Below are positions 63,301 to 64,000 of a stretch of 64,000 nt of DNA, in pieces (position 1 is the stretch's first letter; the number at the start of each line of letters is the position of its first letter). The stretch spans positions 1-64,000 of the forward strand of contig CAMVAT010000008.1 of assembly GCA_947165505.1 (NCBI GenBank). Reading direction: 5' to 3'. The notes below the pieces were generated by a model. That model was not told the origin of the DNA. It saw only the letters and a list, made by a program, of their open reading frames with translations, and searched no databases. The position numbers and the translations under genes are program-made. The stretch is from an uncultured Prevotellaceae bacterium (lineage in GTDB: Bacteria > Bacteroidota > Bacteroidia > Bacteroidales > Bacteroidaceae).

Positions 63301-64000
63301 ATGATAAAGAAAATCCTGTTTCTGATGATGGCTCTCGTCGGCCTGCAGACGCTGTCTGACAAAGCCTTTGCCGGGAGCGATGTCTATCCCGGAGGAAAGT
63401 CGTATATGTACCGGCTGTACCTCACCGACAAAAACCATACCGAGTACACCATCGACCACCCAGAGGCCTTCCTCTCGAAAAAGGCCATTGAGCGCAGGAG
63501 AAAACAGCAGATAGCCATCGACGAGACCGACCTGCCGCTGCCCGACACCTATCTGAGGCAGATCGCCATCATGGGCGGACAGGTGGTAGGCAAAAGCAAG
63601 TGGAACAACACCGTGCTCATCAGGGTCGCAGAGCGGGCCACCGCCGAACACATGACCGACCTGCCCTTCGTGAGCCGTGTGCTCAAGGTGTGGGAGTCGC
63701 CCGACACGCTCTTACACAACCGCCGCGACAATATTCAGAAGACGCTCGGCGAGAAAGAACACCATGTGGGCAGCTACTACGGCGCTGCCGAACTGCAAAT
63801 CACCATGCTCAACGGACAGGCGCTGCATGGAGCCGGATATAAGGGCAAAGGCATGACCATCGCTGTGCTCGACGGGGGATTCACCAACGTCAACCGTATT
63901 CCCGCACTCGCCAAGATCAAAGTGATCGGCACACGCAACTTCGTGGCCACGCTCTCCGACGATGTCTATGCCGAGCACGACCACGGCACCAGGGTGCTCT
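63301..64000 (+). CDS. Subtilisin-like (S8) serine protease, truncated by the window edge
   Basis: Read manually: MIKKILFLMMALVGLQTLSDKAFAG...AGYKGKGMTIAVLDGGFTNVN..VYAEHDHGTRVL; absent from the ORF track because it has no stop in the window. Confidence 0.85.
   Translation, partial: MIKKILFLMMALVGLQTLSDKAFAGSDVYPGGKSYMYRLYLTDKNHTEYTIDHPEAFLSKKAIERRRKQQIAIDETDLPLPDTYLRQIAIMGGQVVGKSKWNNTVLIRVAERATAEHMTDLPFVSRVLKVWESPDTLLHNRRDNIQKTLGEKEHHVGSYYGAAELQITMLNGQALHGAGYKGKGMTIAVLDGGFTNVNRIPALAKIKVIGTRNFVATLSDDVYAEHDHGTRVL

Noticed and set aside
62352-63362. Full 336-aa ORF start at 63362
   Set aside because: The signal peptide begins at 63161; the upstream part overlaps the divergent protease gene

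Overview
This window looks like Bacteroidales chromosome, probably Prevotellaceae-like. That is inferred from TAnnTTTG -7 boxes, SPI/T9SS-style C-terminal tags and gene content; no database search was run. I support about 50 genes. They include: an L-arabinose operon (galM-like, SSS symporter, Nudix regulator, araD, araA; 0.5-6.6 kb); a LytTR two-component pair (6.8-10.3 kb); two adjacent secreted proteins that share a C-terminal module, one a 2087-aa DUF285/BspA-like repeat protein (10.5-18.3 kb); two related ~60-aa peptides; a GH13 alpha-amylase; fhs; two decayed genes; a pectinesterase; a galactose operon (galM, MFS, galK); folC, dnaJ, grpE and ABC-F; a second LytTR pair; tRNA-Val; an ECF sigma factor with a fused anti-sigma-like/beta-barrel partner; lutABC; a FdtA-like/FemAB-like pair; a sulfatase-fold transferase; a membrane glycosyltransferase; a YfcE-like phosphoesterase; a cytidylate-kinase-like protein; MATE; two DUF3857-like proteins; and the start of a subtilisin-like protease at the right edge. 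The most unusual signal lies between the genes. Short tandem-repeat tracts (mostly 7-nt units, also 8, 11, 18 and 19 nt) and a G-rich hairpin/G4-capable repeat family sit on or within a few bases of many stop codons. In several cases they supply the C-terminal codons or inter-domain linkers. A four-helix-bundle (S23/Avd-like) gene at the left edge is bracketed by inverted 11-bp repeat arrays and may be a small mobile element of the same general class.
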